This document shows, piece after piece, positions 1 through 12,690 of a DNA stretch of 64,000 nucleotides. Both the position numbers and the translations under genes were made by a program. This DNA is from Liolophura sinensis (Eukaryota; Mollusca; Polyplacophora; Chitonida; Chitonidae). The DNA lies in contig NC_088296.1 in NCBI RefSeq assembly GCF_032854445.1, forward strand, positions 3,621,246-3,685,245, written 5' to 3'. The notes under the pieces are model-generated. The model worked only from the letters and a program-made list of their open reading frames with translations. It searched no databases and had not been told where the DNA came from. Position 1 is the stretch's first letter, and each line of letters starts with the position of its first letter.

Positions 1-1765
1 CGAAGCCGATATACAATGCCGACGTGCAGCAGGGCTTGAACTCACAACCGGTTTGGAATTACATTCGAGACCCGCACACACACACACACTGGCATTTCAC
101 TCGCCTGAAAAGCAGCAAGCAGACGACGAGGTGAAAGATAACATGGGTATGTCTACGGAAATGAACATTGGATAATATTATGAGAGCTATATACCGGATA
201 ATAACCGGAAAGTTGGTGTAAGTATGCTGGACAACAGAGCAGCCTGCTGAGCATGTGAATTGTGAACACCAGCAAAGCGCTGTTTTGGACACCACCGTGT
301 CTGTGCGAGAAAAGCAAGTAAGGACGAGTAAAATGGCAAATGCCCGGAAGTCCGCTGTCTAGGACCCTTTCCACAAAGCCGTTTCTGATTTCAGTTAAAA
401 TTTGAAAGACGATCTTAGAGCTAATTTTTGGGTTTAAGAAATTCAAATCTTGTCCGTCGCTTTAATATGATCTTAGGATAAATTGATCCAAATTTCCAAT
501 TCCAGTACCAAAAACTTAGCATTGTTCAGAGATTTTAATATCATATTTGACTTATGTTTGTTGAGTTAAGTGGTGCTGGCGAACATTGGTTTGAACCGAG
601 GAGATACTGCTAAGCGCTCAGCGAGCCAAGGACTCAGTTGAACGACTGCTGGACGACTGTGACTGTTACGGCATCGACTCAAAAGGATTTCATCTGAATA
701 AAGCATGTATATACGTGGGGAAGAATTACTGTAAAGGAAAATGAGATTTCTGTTCGCTATGGTCGATTTAGTCAAAGTCATTGTCTTGACCTAAAAAAAT
801 CCGATCAACCAACCGATTTACCGTATTTGACCTACAAATCCGACAACGACATTTATTCATTTGGGTGATTTTGAGAGTTCTACTGACCAGAACTTTCATC
901 ACCGACAGTGATATTATATAACCTTTTCTATAAGATACAACTCTCAACACCAGTAATCTAAGTCATATTTTATATTTATTACTTTTTTGGGTGGGGGGGG
1001 GGATACAGCAATTAGAGTGCCACTCCTGATTTGCAAGCCGATCCCGTCACTGAAGCACATGACGCCCTCCAATGGACCCTCACCATTTCGTGGCCGATTA
1101 TTCACAGTTCTGCGGGGCCTCAGGTTTGCTGAATTGTAAAGGGCCAGACGTGCAGGATCGGTCACGTGACTCGAAGTTATTTGTCATTCCAGTCGCGTTC
1201 TCCGGTTTCCCCCTTGCCGAGGTATTGTTTGCATCGTGAAGAGAGCTCACTGTGTGTGCACGAGAGCTTGTGTTTGAGTATAAGACGACGGAACAGGCTT
1301 ATGACAGCCGGGTCTGACTGAAGAGCCCATAGATATCTTATAGTGAGGACATAGTGAACGTATACAGGACCATATATACAGTTATAGGAGTGAGAGTCTA
1401 CAATATGTAAATTGGGATGTAACCCATGCGGCGTAAGTGACAGACGGAAAGTGAAAGTCTGAAACAGTTTAAAAGTCGAGGAGAGAATAATAGTACTATG
1501 GTATCATTAGTTTTTCTCAATGACCTAACATTATAAAACAGGGTAGCCCCCTCGCCTGAGCACCAGAAACAGAGTTTAATTTGTCTATGTGACACACAGG
1601 TAAAGATTCACCCAAAGATATGTTCCTAGCCAATAATCGCAAGGTCAGTTCCCCAAAACAACGTTCAACGCAAACCACCAAGGAACTGAGAGAGTACATA
1701 AAGTATGAAAGTTTTAAAAGACCAATTCATGCAGAGAAGCAGTCAACAGTTTTCAATGTTGTTGA
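1..1765. other. Upstream region without a supported gene
   Basis: No exon, RNA gene or full mobile element could be supported here. There is a short CA run near 75-90 and a G run near 993-1002. The open frames are short, lack splice or protein-family signals and look random. Two TGACCT half-sites at 787-792 and 828-833 are discussed as a finding. Confidence 0.5.
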
Positions 1766-2031
1766 GGGGCCTCCGTGGCTCAGTCGGTTAGCGCGCTAGC
1801 GCAGCGTAATGACCCAGGAGCCTCTCACCAATACGGTCGCTGTGAGTTCAAGTCCAGCTCATGCTGGCTTCCTCTCCGGCCGTAAGTGGGAAGGTCTGAC
1901 AGCAACCTGCGGATGGTCGTGGGTTTCCCCCGGGCTGTGCCCGGTTTCCACCCACCATAATGCTGGCCGCCGTCGTATAAGTGAAATATTCTTGAGTACG
2001 GCGTAAAACACCAATCAAATAAATAAATAAA
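1766..2031 (+). mobile_element. tRNA-headed SINE, full length, with target-site duplication
   Basis: The element starts with a tRNA-like head (GGCCTCCGTGGCTCAG, A-box-like) and has a B-box-like GAGTTCAAGTCC. A conserved central domain follows (GGGTTTCCCCCGGGCT...ATAATGCTGGCC), and the 3' end reads CACCAATCAAATAAATAAAT. A perfect 12-bp duplication, TCAATGTTGTTG, flanks it at 1753-1764 and 2032-2043, which shows retroposition. Central domain and tail match the type I know as Meta-SINE in molluscs and other invertebrates; the family name is from memory. The same family recurs about 15 times in this window. Confidence 0.9.
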
Positions 2032-2142
2032 TCAATGTTGTTGGAAAGTGTGTTACAGGAGAATGAATGAAATCAGTATCCATACCCTGTAGCTTATATG
2101 ATGTTGATTATCAAAATGTGCATCTCAGTTGCGCTTTGATTG

Positions 2143-2330
2143 GCAACTGTTCATAAATCCAGCGTGGCGATCTAATTCAACAGCATGATTGCAACTGTTC
2201 ATAAATTCAACGTGGCGATCTATTCCAACAAGATGATTGGCAACTGTTCATAAATCCAACGTGGCGATCTTATTCAACACCATGATTGCAGCTGCTCATA
2301 AATCCAACGTGGCGATCTTAGTGAATCTGA
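2143..2330. repeat. ~49-bp tandem repeat, 4 copies
   Basis: Four diverged copies carry the core CAACTGTTCATAAATCCAAC followed by GTGGCGATCT. Copies differ by substitutions and small indels. Confidence 0.8.
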
Positions 2331-2514
2331 GTGCCAGAGATTCTTAACACTCTAGTGATAGTATTATGGTATTATTACTAATTATTATCACTTATTAATA
2401 ATAATTAATAATGACTTATTAATATTACGCTTTCTGAATGACATCTATCTATTCAATGAATGAATGAATACCTGGGATTTAACGTTGTTTTTTGAACAAC
2501 CAAATCTGATTTTA

Positions 2515-3862
2515 TCTCTTCGGTGCCAGACTTGAGGGTTGTTATGTACAACCAAAACTGATCTTAATTCCCCACCTGCCCGTCCTGAGGGCTGTTTTGT
2601 ACAACCAAAACTGACCTTGACTCTCCCGGTGTCGGTATTGAGGGTTGCTCTGTACAACCAAAACAGATCTTAACTCTCCCTGTGCGTGTCGTGAAGGTTG
2701 TTCTGTACAACCAAAACTGATCTTAATTCCCCACGTGCCCGTCCTGAGGGCTGTTCTGTACAACCAAAACTGACCTTGACTCTTCCGGTGTCCGTCTTGA
2801 GGGTTGTTCTGTACAACCAAAATTGATCATAACTCTCCGGTGTCCGTCTTGAGGGTTGTTATTTATTATTTATTTGATTGGTGTTTTACGCCGTACTCAA
2901 GAATATTTCACTTATGTACAACCAAAACTAACCTTGACTCTCCGGTGTCAGTCTTGAGGGTTGTTCTGTAGCACCAAAACTGACTTTAATTTTCCTGGTG
3001 CCCGTCTTAAGGGTTGATCTGTACAACCAAAACAGATCTTAACTCTCCCAGTGCGTGTCGTGAAGGTTGTTCTGTACAACCAAAACTGATCTTAATTCCG
3101 CACGTGCCCGTCTTGAGGGCTGTTCTGTACAACCAAAACTGACCTTGACTCTCCCGGTGTCGGTATTGAGGGTTGTTCTGTACAACCAAAACAGAGCTTA
3201 ACTCTCCCTGTGCGTGTCGTGAAGGTTGTTCTGTACAACCAAAACTGATCTTAATTCCCCACGTGCCCGTCCTGAGGGCTGTTTTGTACAACCAAAACTG
3301 ACCTTGACTCTCCCGGTGTCGGTATTGAGGGTTGCTCTGTACAACCAAAACAGATCTTAACTCTCCCTGTGCGTGTCGTGAGGGTTGTTCTGTACAACCA
3401 AAACTGATCTTAGTTCCCCACGTGCCCGTCTTGAGGGCTGTTTTGTACAACCAAAACTGACCTTGACTCTCCCGGTGTCGGTATTGAGGGTTGCTCTGTA
3501 CAACTAAAACAGAGCTTAACTCTCCCTGTGCGTGTCGCGAAGGTTGTTCTGTACAACCAAAACTGATCTTAATTCCCCACGTGCCCGTCCTGAGGGCTGT
3601 TTTGTACAGCCAAAACTGACCTTGACTCTCCCGGTGTCGGTATTGAGGGTTGTTCTGTACAACCAAAACAGAGCTTAACTCTCTCTGTGCGTGTCGTGAA
3701 GGTTGTTCTGTACAACCAAAACTGATCTTAATTCCGCACGTGCCCGTCCTGAGGGCTGTTCTGTACAGCCAAAACTGATCGGTATTGAGGGTTGTTCGGT
3801 ACAACCAAAACAGAGCTTAACTCTCCCTGTGCGTGTCGTGAGGGTTGTTCTGTACATCCAAC
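2515..3862. repeat. 53-bp minisatellite with trimeric higher-order structure, ~25 monomers
   Basis: Each monomer contains TTCTGTACAACCAAAAC. Three monomer types (marked by CACGTGCCCGTC, CCCGGTGTCGGTATTG and CCTGTGCGTGTCGTGA) recur in fixed order, giving a 159-bp higher-order unit. Because 159 is divisible by three, a long open frame on the minus strand (3007-3804) results; it is a by-product, not a gene. Confidence 0.92.
2861..2915 (-). mobile_element. SINE 3'-end fragment inside the 53-bp array
   Basis: The reverse complement matches the last ~55 bases of the SINE family (AAGTGAATATTCTTGAGTACG-like then TTTGATTGG on the opposite strand). It interrupts an array monomer, so it arrived after the array formed or became part of it by gene conversion. 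Confidence 0.8.
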
Positions 3863-4031
3863 CCTTTGTCTATTACTTTGTAATAAATTCTCAAGTAAAA
3901 ATCAATCACTTGGAGATATAGCGACCAAGGCCGTGAATTCAGAGCACTCACCATTACAGCGTACTGAGTTGTATTAAAATACATATATAGCCGTTTATTC
4001 TACTATTTATTTAGTCGGGGGCCTGTATTGC

Positions 4032-4303
4032 CCAGGAGCTTAGCAAGCCAGCGCGGTGCAATGACCCAGGAGCTTAGCAAGCCAGCGCGGTGCAATGACC
4101 CAGGAGCTTAGCAAGCCAGCGCGGTGCAATGACCCAGGAACTTAGCAAGCCAGCGCGGTGCAATGACCCAGGAGCTTAGCAAGCCAGCGCGGTGCAATGA
4201 CCCAGGAGCTTAGCAAGCCAGCGCGGTGCAATGACCCAGGAGCTTAGCAAGCCAGCGCGGTGCAATGACCCAGGAGCTTAGCAAGCCAGCGCGGTGCAAT
4301 GAC
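4032..4303 (+). repeat. 34-bp tandem expansion of the SINE head, 8 copies
   Basis: Eight near-identical copies of a 34-bp unit (CCAGGAGCTTAGCAAGCC plus AGCGCGGTGCAATGAC) start at 4032, 4066, 4100 and so on to 4270. The unit resembles the SINE segment GCGCAGCGTAATGACCCAGGAGCCT, and the last copy runs directly into a SINE body. The array is therefore a local expansion of the 5' part of that SINE. Confidence 0.9.
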
Positions 4304-4521
4304 CCAGAAACTTCTTACCAATACGGTCGCTGTGAGTTCAAGTCCAGCTCCTGCTGGCTTCCTCTCCGACCGTAAGTGCGAAGGTTTTTTCCAGCAACCT
4401 GCGGATGGTGGTGGGTTTCCCCAGGGCTCTGCCCGGTTTCCTCCTACTATAATGCTGGCCGCCGTCGAATAAGTGATATATTCTTGAGCACGGCAAAAAA
4501 CACCAATCAAATCAATAGATC
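4304..4521 (+). mobile_element. SINE body following the expanded head
   Basis: It carries the B-box-like GAGTTCAAGTCC, the central domain with ATAATGCTGGCCGCCGTCG, and a tail CACCAATCAAATCAAT. It continues without a break from the 34-bp array. Confidence 0.88.
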
Positions 4522-5390
4522 AAATGAATATTTATTCAGGCCAGAAATCGCAGATTGTATATGTTTTAGATACGATAATTTTATTTTCTATTGTTTGGGT
4601 TGTGGATTTATCGTCGCATTCAACATTATTTCGATCAGATCATATTTATGTTGCCTCAACAATCAAACAACAATGAAAAAGTGTATAGGTAAACCCCTTC
4701 TACGCCCGAACAAACATGCTCTTTTTGTATAGTTGATACACAGTACATGTAATCGAGTAGCCATAGCAACCACGGAACGGTCAGATACATGATTACTTCT
4801 GTATCTTTATATATTCACCAAAACAATTGTTGTGTTTAGGCTCGAAATTCATACCCGTCTATAGGCCTATGGTAGGTATAATAGAAATGGTAATCTGGTT
4901 TCCATGGAAACCGTGGAAATGGACTAGCAACACATCTCTGTAAAAAATATGCTCAAATATTAAAATTTTGCGTGGAAAACCATTGACCGGGGAAATGGCA
5001 AACTCGTTACCACGGCATCCGCGACATGTACAAAATATTAAAACTATACAGGGAAAACGACTGGCCTTGGAGGTACAGCCTTGCCACGGATACGAAACTG
5101 GGATGGATGAACAGACGTGCAGACAAACAAAATGGCTATTACATAACAATCTCTGAAGTTGCAATGCAAGAGATATCACAATAATATCGTCTTATACATG
5201 TCCGTACGTCCGACTACAGCTGTCTTTCTCTATGACTGCATACCAGAAACAAGTCAGCATTCTGATAGAGAACACTTTGTAGAACATTACTTGGTGTGTT
5301 TGATCCGGTATCTTTTTGGTTATCAGTTGTAGTTCAATGCAATTTCTGGAGTCTTTGGCATGATGGACAGTGATGCAGCGCTCGATGTAT

Positions 5391-5634
5391 GTAGGCGTCT
5401 GAGCGACCAATTAGAGGGAACCGTCCATCATGTATGAGCAAAAAATAATGTATGGAGGCATCTGAGCGACCAATTAGAGGAAACCACCCCTCAGGTGTGA
5501 CCGAAAAATAATGTATGTAGGCATCCGAGCGATCAATTAGAAGGAACCGTCCATCAGGTGTGACCGAAAAATGATGTATGTATGCATCCGAGCGATCAGT
5601 TAGAGGGAACCGTCCCTCAGGTGTGGCCGAAAAT
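5391..5634. repeat. ~62-bp tandem repeat, 4 copies
   Basis: Copies begin near 5391, 5454, 5516 and 5579 and share GCATCCGAGCGATCAATTAG and CAGGTGTGACCGAAAA. The fourth ends in unique sequence. Confidence 0.85.
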
Positions 5635-5698
5635 ACTGAAAGCAAGATTAAAACCTATACAAAACACACAGTGGGTGAAACCCAATATACACGTCCTA

Positions 5699-5862
5699 TA
5701 TTTATTTATTTATTTATTTGATTGGTGTTTTTACGCCATACTCAAGAATATTTCACTTATATGAAGGCGGTCAGCAATATGGCGGGAGGAAAACGGGCAG
5801 AGCCTGGGGGAAACCCCCGGCCATCCGCAGTTTGCTGGCAGACCTCCTCACGTTCTGCCACA
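5699..5862 (-). mobile_element. SINE, 5'-truncated
   Basis: The reverse complement shows the family tail (TTTATTTGATTGGTGTTTTT on this strand) and central domain up to the CTGCGGATGG region; the tRNA-like head is missing. Confidence 0.85.
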
Positions 5863-6210
5863 CATCTTGTACACACTATCGGCCACAGTCGTCTAAGCTT
5901 GTGACAAACGCTGTGTTTGTTGACCTTATCCATTCGCTGACTAGCTGGTCGAATACAGGTCAAGACTTCGTAAGGACACGACTGTTTTGAGGACTGAGAA
6001 CGCTGTGTAGTCAGTCAATGGAGCAGCTGAGGTGCGCGTATACGGGTCTGTATAGCTATAAAGGCTGACGGCACCATCACCGACCTGTAGGCCTATACCG
6101 CGCCTTAATCACTTCCGAATTCCTACGACAGTCGAGTCACTGGGTCAGTGTGTCAGGCGGTCACGCAGATTTAGACACCTCCGCCCGCGACACATAAACC
6201 GGTCGATCGT

Positions 6211-6320
<110 letters not shown>

Positions 6321-7003
6321 TTAATCAATAATCAATAATCATCATTAACTCATTAACTCAGCACGTACGCGCACGCTTGTGCACAACGCACTCACCTCTT
6401 CCCCCAACCCATCCGCTTCTCTCTAGAGATGTTTGGCGGATTATTTGCTGAAGATGAAGTGTTTATTCCTGCATGTGTGTATCGTGAAGCCAGTGACTGT
6501 AGCGTGCTAATTCCCATTGATGTTTGACCTAGATCACACTCTCGGTGTAACAGAACAGGCCACGTGCAGACAATGTAAACAAACCACCCCCTCATGTTTT
6601 GTTGTCATTCATGTACACTGTAGCCAACTTCTATAGTCTGCTCGGTAAACTCTACAGCATTAGCGTGTATGCGGTAAATAATAAAAAAATCAGATATAAT
6701 GCTTTCCAACGTGAAGAATGTAGCTTAAAATTTGATTTTTGTATTAGTTTGGCCATATTTCCAACTGCGCATGCGCCGCTCTCTACGCTCACTGTACATC
6801 ACTGCCACCACTAGACAAGCTTTACCTTTGTAGCCTGTGTAATACATGCAGGCTTGTTTAGGCTTAGCCTCATCACTCGCATCCTCGCGCGGATCTATTT
6901 ATTCACCATGCATTCATCAATAAAATTGTTTGGTTAGAATTATATTTTGCATATTTAGATAAAACGAATGCTAGTGTATAATGTGTTCTTAAAAAAATAC
7001 AAA

Positions 7004-7052
7004 TGCTGAGACAGCGTTTTGGGGTTTTCCGGCACCACTTCCTGTCTCATCA
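7004..7052. other. Hairpin with 8-bp perfect stem
   Basis: TGAGACAG and CTGTCTCA are perfect inverted repeats separated by about 27 bases, followed by TCATCATCAGG. The stem plus the CCTGATGATGAG reading of the other strand looks like the end of a mobile element, possibly Penelope-like, but I cannot assign it. Confidence 0.4.
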
Positions 7053-7286
7053 TCAGGACCCTAGTAAGCTCGGTGTTTTTTAAAATTTATGTACACAATT
7101 TGCTAATGGTGGCAGTGATGTAAAGTGAAATGTAGAGGGGGACACATGTGCTGTAATTGTTATGTTATGTATGTCATTTGATATGTTCATCGTCGTGACT
7201 GACGTAAATGCAGACATAAATGTCTCTATATACGCCAGTAAACACCCCATGCATAGTCATATTATTTTTTCATTCCTGGTGTGCCG

Positions 7287-7745
7287 CATATACAGACATC
7301 CATGTACACCTCACATGTCGTACAGACATCCATGTACACCTCACATGTCGCATATACAGACATACATGTACACCTCACATGTCGTATATACAGACATACA
7401 TGTACACCTCACATGCCGCATACACAGACATACACGTACACCTCACATGTCGCATATACAGACATACACCTCGCGTGCCGCATATAGACATAAACCTCCC
7501 ATGCCGCATATAGACATACATGTACACCTCACATGTCGCATATATAGACAAACATCTCGCATGTCTCATATAGACATACATCTCCCACGTCGCATACGGA
7601 CATACACCTCGCATGTCGCATATAAACATACATCTCAGATGTCCCATAAAGACATACACCTCGCATGTCGCATATAGACATACATCTCGCATGTTGCATA
7701 TAGACATACACCACATATGCCGCATATATATAGACATACACCTCG
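7287..7745. repeat. ~31-bp minisatellite, ~14 degenerate copies
   Basis: Units contain CATATACAGACATACATGTA followed by CACCTCACATGTCG, with length variation between copies. Open frames over the array on both strands are repeat artefacts. Confidence 0.88.
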
Positions 7746-7781
7746 AACGTAGGATAGCCATATTGGCATGTAGCAAATATG

Positions 7782-7981
7782 GCCTAGGCACCCAGGGGCC
7801 TCTCACTAATGCGGTCACTGTGATTTCAAGACCTGCTCATGCTGGCTTCCTCTCCGGTCGTACGTGGGTAGCGGATACTTCGCGTATTTATCCCGGTTTC
7901 CCTCTAACATACTGCTGGCCGCTGTCGTGCAAGTGAAATATTCTTGAATACGATGTTAAACACCGATAAAATAAATAAATA
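7782..7981 (+). mobile_element. SINE copy, diverged
   Basis: It starts within the head (CACCCAGGGGCCTCTCACTA), shows a shortened, mutated central domain, and ends ACACCGATAAAATAAATAAA. Confidence 0.85.
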
Positions 7982-8077
7982 AACGGCATACATGCGTCAA
8001 GACATACGCATCGTAAGTCACATATGGACTATGTGGACATGCATGTATATAGTTATATACATTACCAATAGTGTAAA

Positions 8078-8331
8078 GGGGGCCTCCGTGGCTCAGTTGG
8101 ATAGCGTAATGGCCCAGGAGCCTCACACATGCGGTCGCTGTGAGTTCAAGTCCAGCTCATGTTGTCTTCCTCTCCGGCCGTATGTGGGAAGGTCTGACAG
8201 AAACCTGCGGATGGTCGTGGGTTTCTCCCGGGCTGTGCCCGGTTTCCACCCACCATAATGCTGGCTGCCGTCGTATTAGTGAAATATTCTTAAGTACGGA
8301 GTAAAACACCAATCAAATAGATCAAATCAAA
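8078..8331 (+). mobile_element. SINE, full length, with target-site duplication
   Basis: It has the full head, central domain and tail of the family. ACCAATAGTGTAAA (8064-8077) and ACCAATAGAGTAAA (8332-8345) form a 14-bp duplication with one mismatch, showing that it is somewhat old. Confidence 0.9.
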
Positions 8332-8944
8332 ACCAATAGAGTAAAAATATTCAACTCGTTATTTTCTGCATCTCAGATGATAAGCATATATACAGGTGAG
8401 AGAAAATGAGCAGAATGGTTCTAAATGGTTCACAACACGATGCCCGCATGATTAAGGAGTTCGCATCTCGCAAGCCGCTACACCTGGGTTCAATTCCTGC
8501 TTGTGCTTGTCTCATAAAATGCTTAATCTTTGATTTAGGAATGTTTTGTCTTTTTTTTTGTTCCTGAGTGAATATTATATTTCGTGTCATAATAAAAATG
8601 GCGAAAATGGTTTAGAATCACTCAAAATGCTGCGTTGTCATCACTTTTAATATACATAAACATTAAAGCAATACAAAGAGATCCAAGGTACCCTCCCTCT
8701 CTCCAGCAGGAAAGCAGTTGAGAGTGGAGTCCGCCGTCAAACCGATACTTGGCCGTGCGTGTGATCCCCGGTTCGTTTCGCTTTTTGTGTGATGTAGGCC
8801 CTACTACGCGCACAGTGATGAGGTACTGCACAACTATGGTAATGTATAGCAGACGAAGTTTTTACCATTTGTGTGTGATTATGGTAACTTCACTCAATCC
8901 ACATTAAGCAGAAGTATAGCAATCCTACATGTAGTTATTCCAAA

Positions 8945-9103
8945 CCTGAGAAACCGATAGTGTCCGCCAAGAAACCGATGGTGGCCGCCGAGAAACCGAT
9001 GGTGGCCGCCTGAGAAACCGATGGTGGCCGCCGAGAAACCGATGGTGGCCGCCTGAGAAACCGATGGTGGCCGCCTGAGAAACCGATGGTGGCCGCCTGA
9101 GAA
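8945..9103. repeat. 19-22-bp minisatellite, ~7-8 copies
   Basis: The unit is GAGAAACCGATGGTGGCCGC with or without a CCT extension, so 19- and 22-bp forms are mixed. Confidence 0.9.
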
Positions 9104-9963
9104 CCGGTGAGGGTGCTTCGGTCCAATACCATTAGATTTCCAGATGTCAGTTCATTGGCAATAATATATACCGCGCGTAGATCAAGTCGGTCAAGCGCTG
9201 TACTCTCTTGTTCTGTTCCGCAGTACATCTGTATTTGTGTATTAAACGTTACATGACAATGTACCATAAAGCTAAGAGTATAGTTTTTAAGAACACGACG
9301 AAATATATCGGTATTACATATCACTTAGTATCCCCTCTATTTTATGCAAATTTTCGGCCAAAGGTCGGAAAAATTCAGAAATGACGTCATCAATGAACTT
9401 AGTAACCAGCTTAGCGCGTCCCAAATTCGAACTTCCTTACTGACCGCTGGAACACATTAGTTTAAAGCCATTTTTAAGAAAAAAGCTGGGAATAGTTTTC
9501 CTGTACTTTTACATGCATGTTATGTCCCATCCTGAACACCATATTAAGAAATAAACACCAAGTGTTTCATGTATCCTTTAAGCTATGTTCATAAAGCAAA
9601 GAGGTAGTTTACAAGTAGCAGTGGAAAGTAACAGCAGAGAATGGGGTCTTTTTACACAGCTTGGACCCGAATTCTTCAAGAACGAAATACATGCATCTTC
9701 CTCGTCTTTGAACATGCCTTGGTGATTTAAAGAGTCCAGCGGTGATCTCTCACGGTCCTAAATGTACATGAATTTCGCTAGGGATTACATGTACTCACTC
9801 TCTGCCAGTAAGACATATGCGTCACACGTGGAAAGGTTCGTCAGTAATTTGCCTCAAGCTCGATCGTTTTACCCTGGGCATCAGTACTCCGGTTTCCTCT
9901 ATTCATAAAACACGCCACCCAAAACGCTTAAATATATATAACGGAAGAAAAACAATCAATTAG
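9104..9963. other. Unique stretch, nothing recognised
   Basis: No splice-supported coding sequence, RNA gene or repeat family seen. Confidence 0.5.
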
Positions 9964-10036
9964 CACGCCACAATGTGAGTTCAAGTCCAGCTCATGTCGG
10001 CTTTCTCCATCTCTGGTCTTTCAACAACCTGCGGGT
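9964..10036 (+). mobile_element. SINE fragment
   Basis: Contains GTGAGTTCAAGTCCAGCTCA and CAACCTGCGGG of the SINE family in order; tail absent. Confidence 0.65.
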
Positions 10037-10041
10037 ATAAT

Positions 10042-10285
10042 GTGCGGTCACTCTAGTTGTCGCAGTCATATAAGGCGTCACTCGCGCTGGTACAGTCGTT
10101 TAAGGCGTCACGCTCTCTGTCGCAGTCATATAATGTGTCTCTCAAGCTGTCGTAGTCATGTAAGACGTCAGTCTCGGTGTCGTGGTCATAAAACACGTCA
10201 TACTAGCTTGCAGACACAGTGGTATAATGTGTCACTCTCCTTGGCCCATTTGCATAACGTGTCACTCTTGCTGGCCCAGTCGTGG
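10042..10285. repeat. ~29-bp degenerate tandem repeat, ~8 copies
   Basis: Units resemble GTCACTCTCGCTGTCGCAGT followed by CATATAAGGC, with strong divergence toward the right end. Confidence 0.75.
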
Positions 10286-10487
10286 GAGTCGCCACTCACG
10301 ATTGCCAGTCCTATGTAAACGAGTACGTGGGCTTTAGTGGTGGTCATGTTTTCGAATAAAATTAAACTCACGCCGATTCGACTACGTGGGTTGGATCTGG
10401 TGGCTTGTCGTGTACACATTGATGCTGCCGATATGCGCGTGACATAAAATAATGCAATATAGTGAGAACGTCATAAAATTACGACCA

Positions 10488-10566
10488 ATCAAACAAACAA
10501 ACAAACAAATAAATAAATAAATAATAAATAAATAAATAATAAATAAATAAATAAGAAATAAATAAA
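10488..10566. repeat. AAAC/AAAT tetranucleotide microsatellite
   Basis: A run of AAAC changes to AAAT with single-base interruptions. Confidence 0.95.
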
Positions 10567-12690
10567 GGAATAAAACATTAGAACATGAATCGCGGTGCAT
10601 ATATTAAACCAGTATAAGATCCATATATAGGCCTTTATGTATCATCGCACGTGATAATTTAGATTATAAATGTGACATAAAAAAAAAATACATAAAACAA
10701 ATAATAATCTATAAATTACTGATAAAAAATTATCTGCACCTTGTGCTATTCCGGGAATATTGTTCGCGCGCACTTGGGTTAATATACCAGACTACCGAGA
10801 TTTCTACCTTCTGTCCCTGGCTATATATCTAACTGCACAGGTACAACCAGATGTCGAGGTTTTGTCTACAGTCCAGCCGTAACTTTGTCAGATAGCAGCC
10901 CGACTCTTATCGAAAAGCAAATAAGATTATTTTCTCGAGGGTGGCATGTAGGCCGTCAGGGGGTTTACACCACTGAACGGGTCAGTTTGAGCAGCATATA
11001 GACGGTGTATGTACATTCACATTATGCGGTATACCTCCGATTTTTCAACCTTTTGTATAATATCTTCTCACATACATAAATTACGGTGCAGATTTACACC
11101 TGTTCAAAACTACTGTTCTCACTTAATCACATCAGGTGTATTTATCTTATAAAAGAATAGACATGCAATAAGAAACGGTCCGTTGTTTCCAATCACGCAA
11201 CAACGTAACCAGCAATACAATAGGTATAGCTAAAAGAATATGCAGGGAAACTAAACAATTACACTAACGGAATAGTCTAAAAATATATATCCTGAAAAAT
11301 AGACATCGCTTAATTCTGAGTTTTGCGACATCATTCTGTAAACCGGAAATAGGTCAGGTAAAAAATATACTGATAGGCTATTAATTAAGCTGTTTAAACA
11401 TTCAATATGGCATTTCGCCCACAAATGGCATCGATCTTCAGTTTTCATATTTTTTTCTCGAATTTTTTCTGTGAAATGGTTGAAAAATTAGGGCCTATAC
11501 AGCATCCGGTGTCTTCAGCTATAGATAAGTCCAGACTATATTGTCAACACAATTTATGGTAGTTAAGAAACAGCCACGCACACCTGTACAAAGGCTGTGT
11601 ATGACCGTTTATAGTACCCAACAGGTGTGTGATAACGATTCTGTATGGTTAACACGAGAGTTATATCATAGCTATAAATATCTCTATATATACAAGTCTA
11701 TTTTATAAGTTTAAAAAATATTCCAAAACGTGTAATAAAAAAATTCATATCAATTTATTAAGTATATTAAGTATATACAGTCCAGCGTTTATCAATATTT
11801 CGGAATAACATTTTTTTGGTTTAACATGCGTGTAACTGCACGCTAATGCGCATGCGGAAGAAATCCATACATACGAGACAGAATGATACCGACAACTAAA
11901 TGTACACCTACACGGCGAATTTACACCGTAGGCGTACCAGGCACGTCCTAGTTTCATGTAGTTCATGCATTTGGAAAATTAAATTGGTTACAAAATTTAG
12001 ATTTTTTTTTCACTGGTATATGCATATATACTGTCATTTAATTTTGTGGAATCGTTTTATTATTACAAGTGAAAAATTGACAATTTATCCTATCGTCCAT
12101 TAAAGAATATTAAACGTGGAATATCGAAAAGTTTATCTTAAATTATCTATCATTTAGGTTTAAATGTTGAAAGTTGATAACATTATAATCGAATTATTTA
12201 TCGCTTATAATTTTAAAAGTTGAAATGTAAGCGTGTGAAAAAAAATTTAAATGGTCATAGTACAATTAAGTTACTGTATTCAGTCGGAACGTTGTGAAAC
12301 TGTCCTGTTTGTAGAACATTTCTTTAATTTGTAAATTTTAGAAACATTATTTGCAGTGTTTTGCAATGTGCACAAATATAAAAATATATATATAAGGCAC
12401 CCGTATTTCGAAAAGGGATGTACACAGAGGCTATACGTTTACAGGTATGAACTAGGTAAGCCTATAAGCTTACTAAATGGTGGGGGGGGGAGGTTGCGCG
12501 GGTTTGTATGGTTTGAATCAAATTGTACTAAGGTTTATTTTCTGAGCAGACAGTTAATTTGACATAAACGGACGACGTGAGAAGGGAATTTTTGTTTTTT
12601 TTTGCTGTTTGTACAAAATAGGCCACTTTGCCGACATATAATTTAGGCCACTACACCATTTCATTCATTATACAGATATTTACATCCTTT
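10567..12690. other. AT-rich unique stretch, nothing recognised
   Basis: No exon or repeat family could be supported. A G run lies near 12482-12490. Open frames are short and without splice context. Confidence 0.5.

Noticed and set aside
1766-1850. tRNA gene
   Set aside because: The A- and B-box-like words belong to the head of a SINE; no complete cloverleaf, and the same head recurs with the SINE body.
3007-3804. 265-codon open frame on the minus strand
   Set aside because: Product of the 159-bp higher-order repeat, whose length is a multiple of three.
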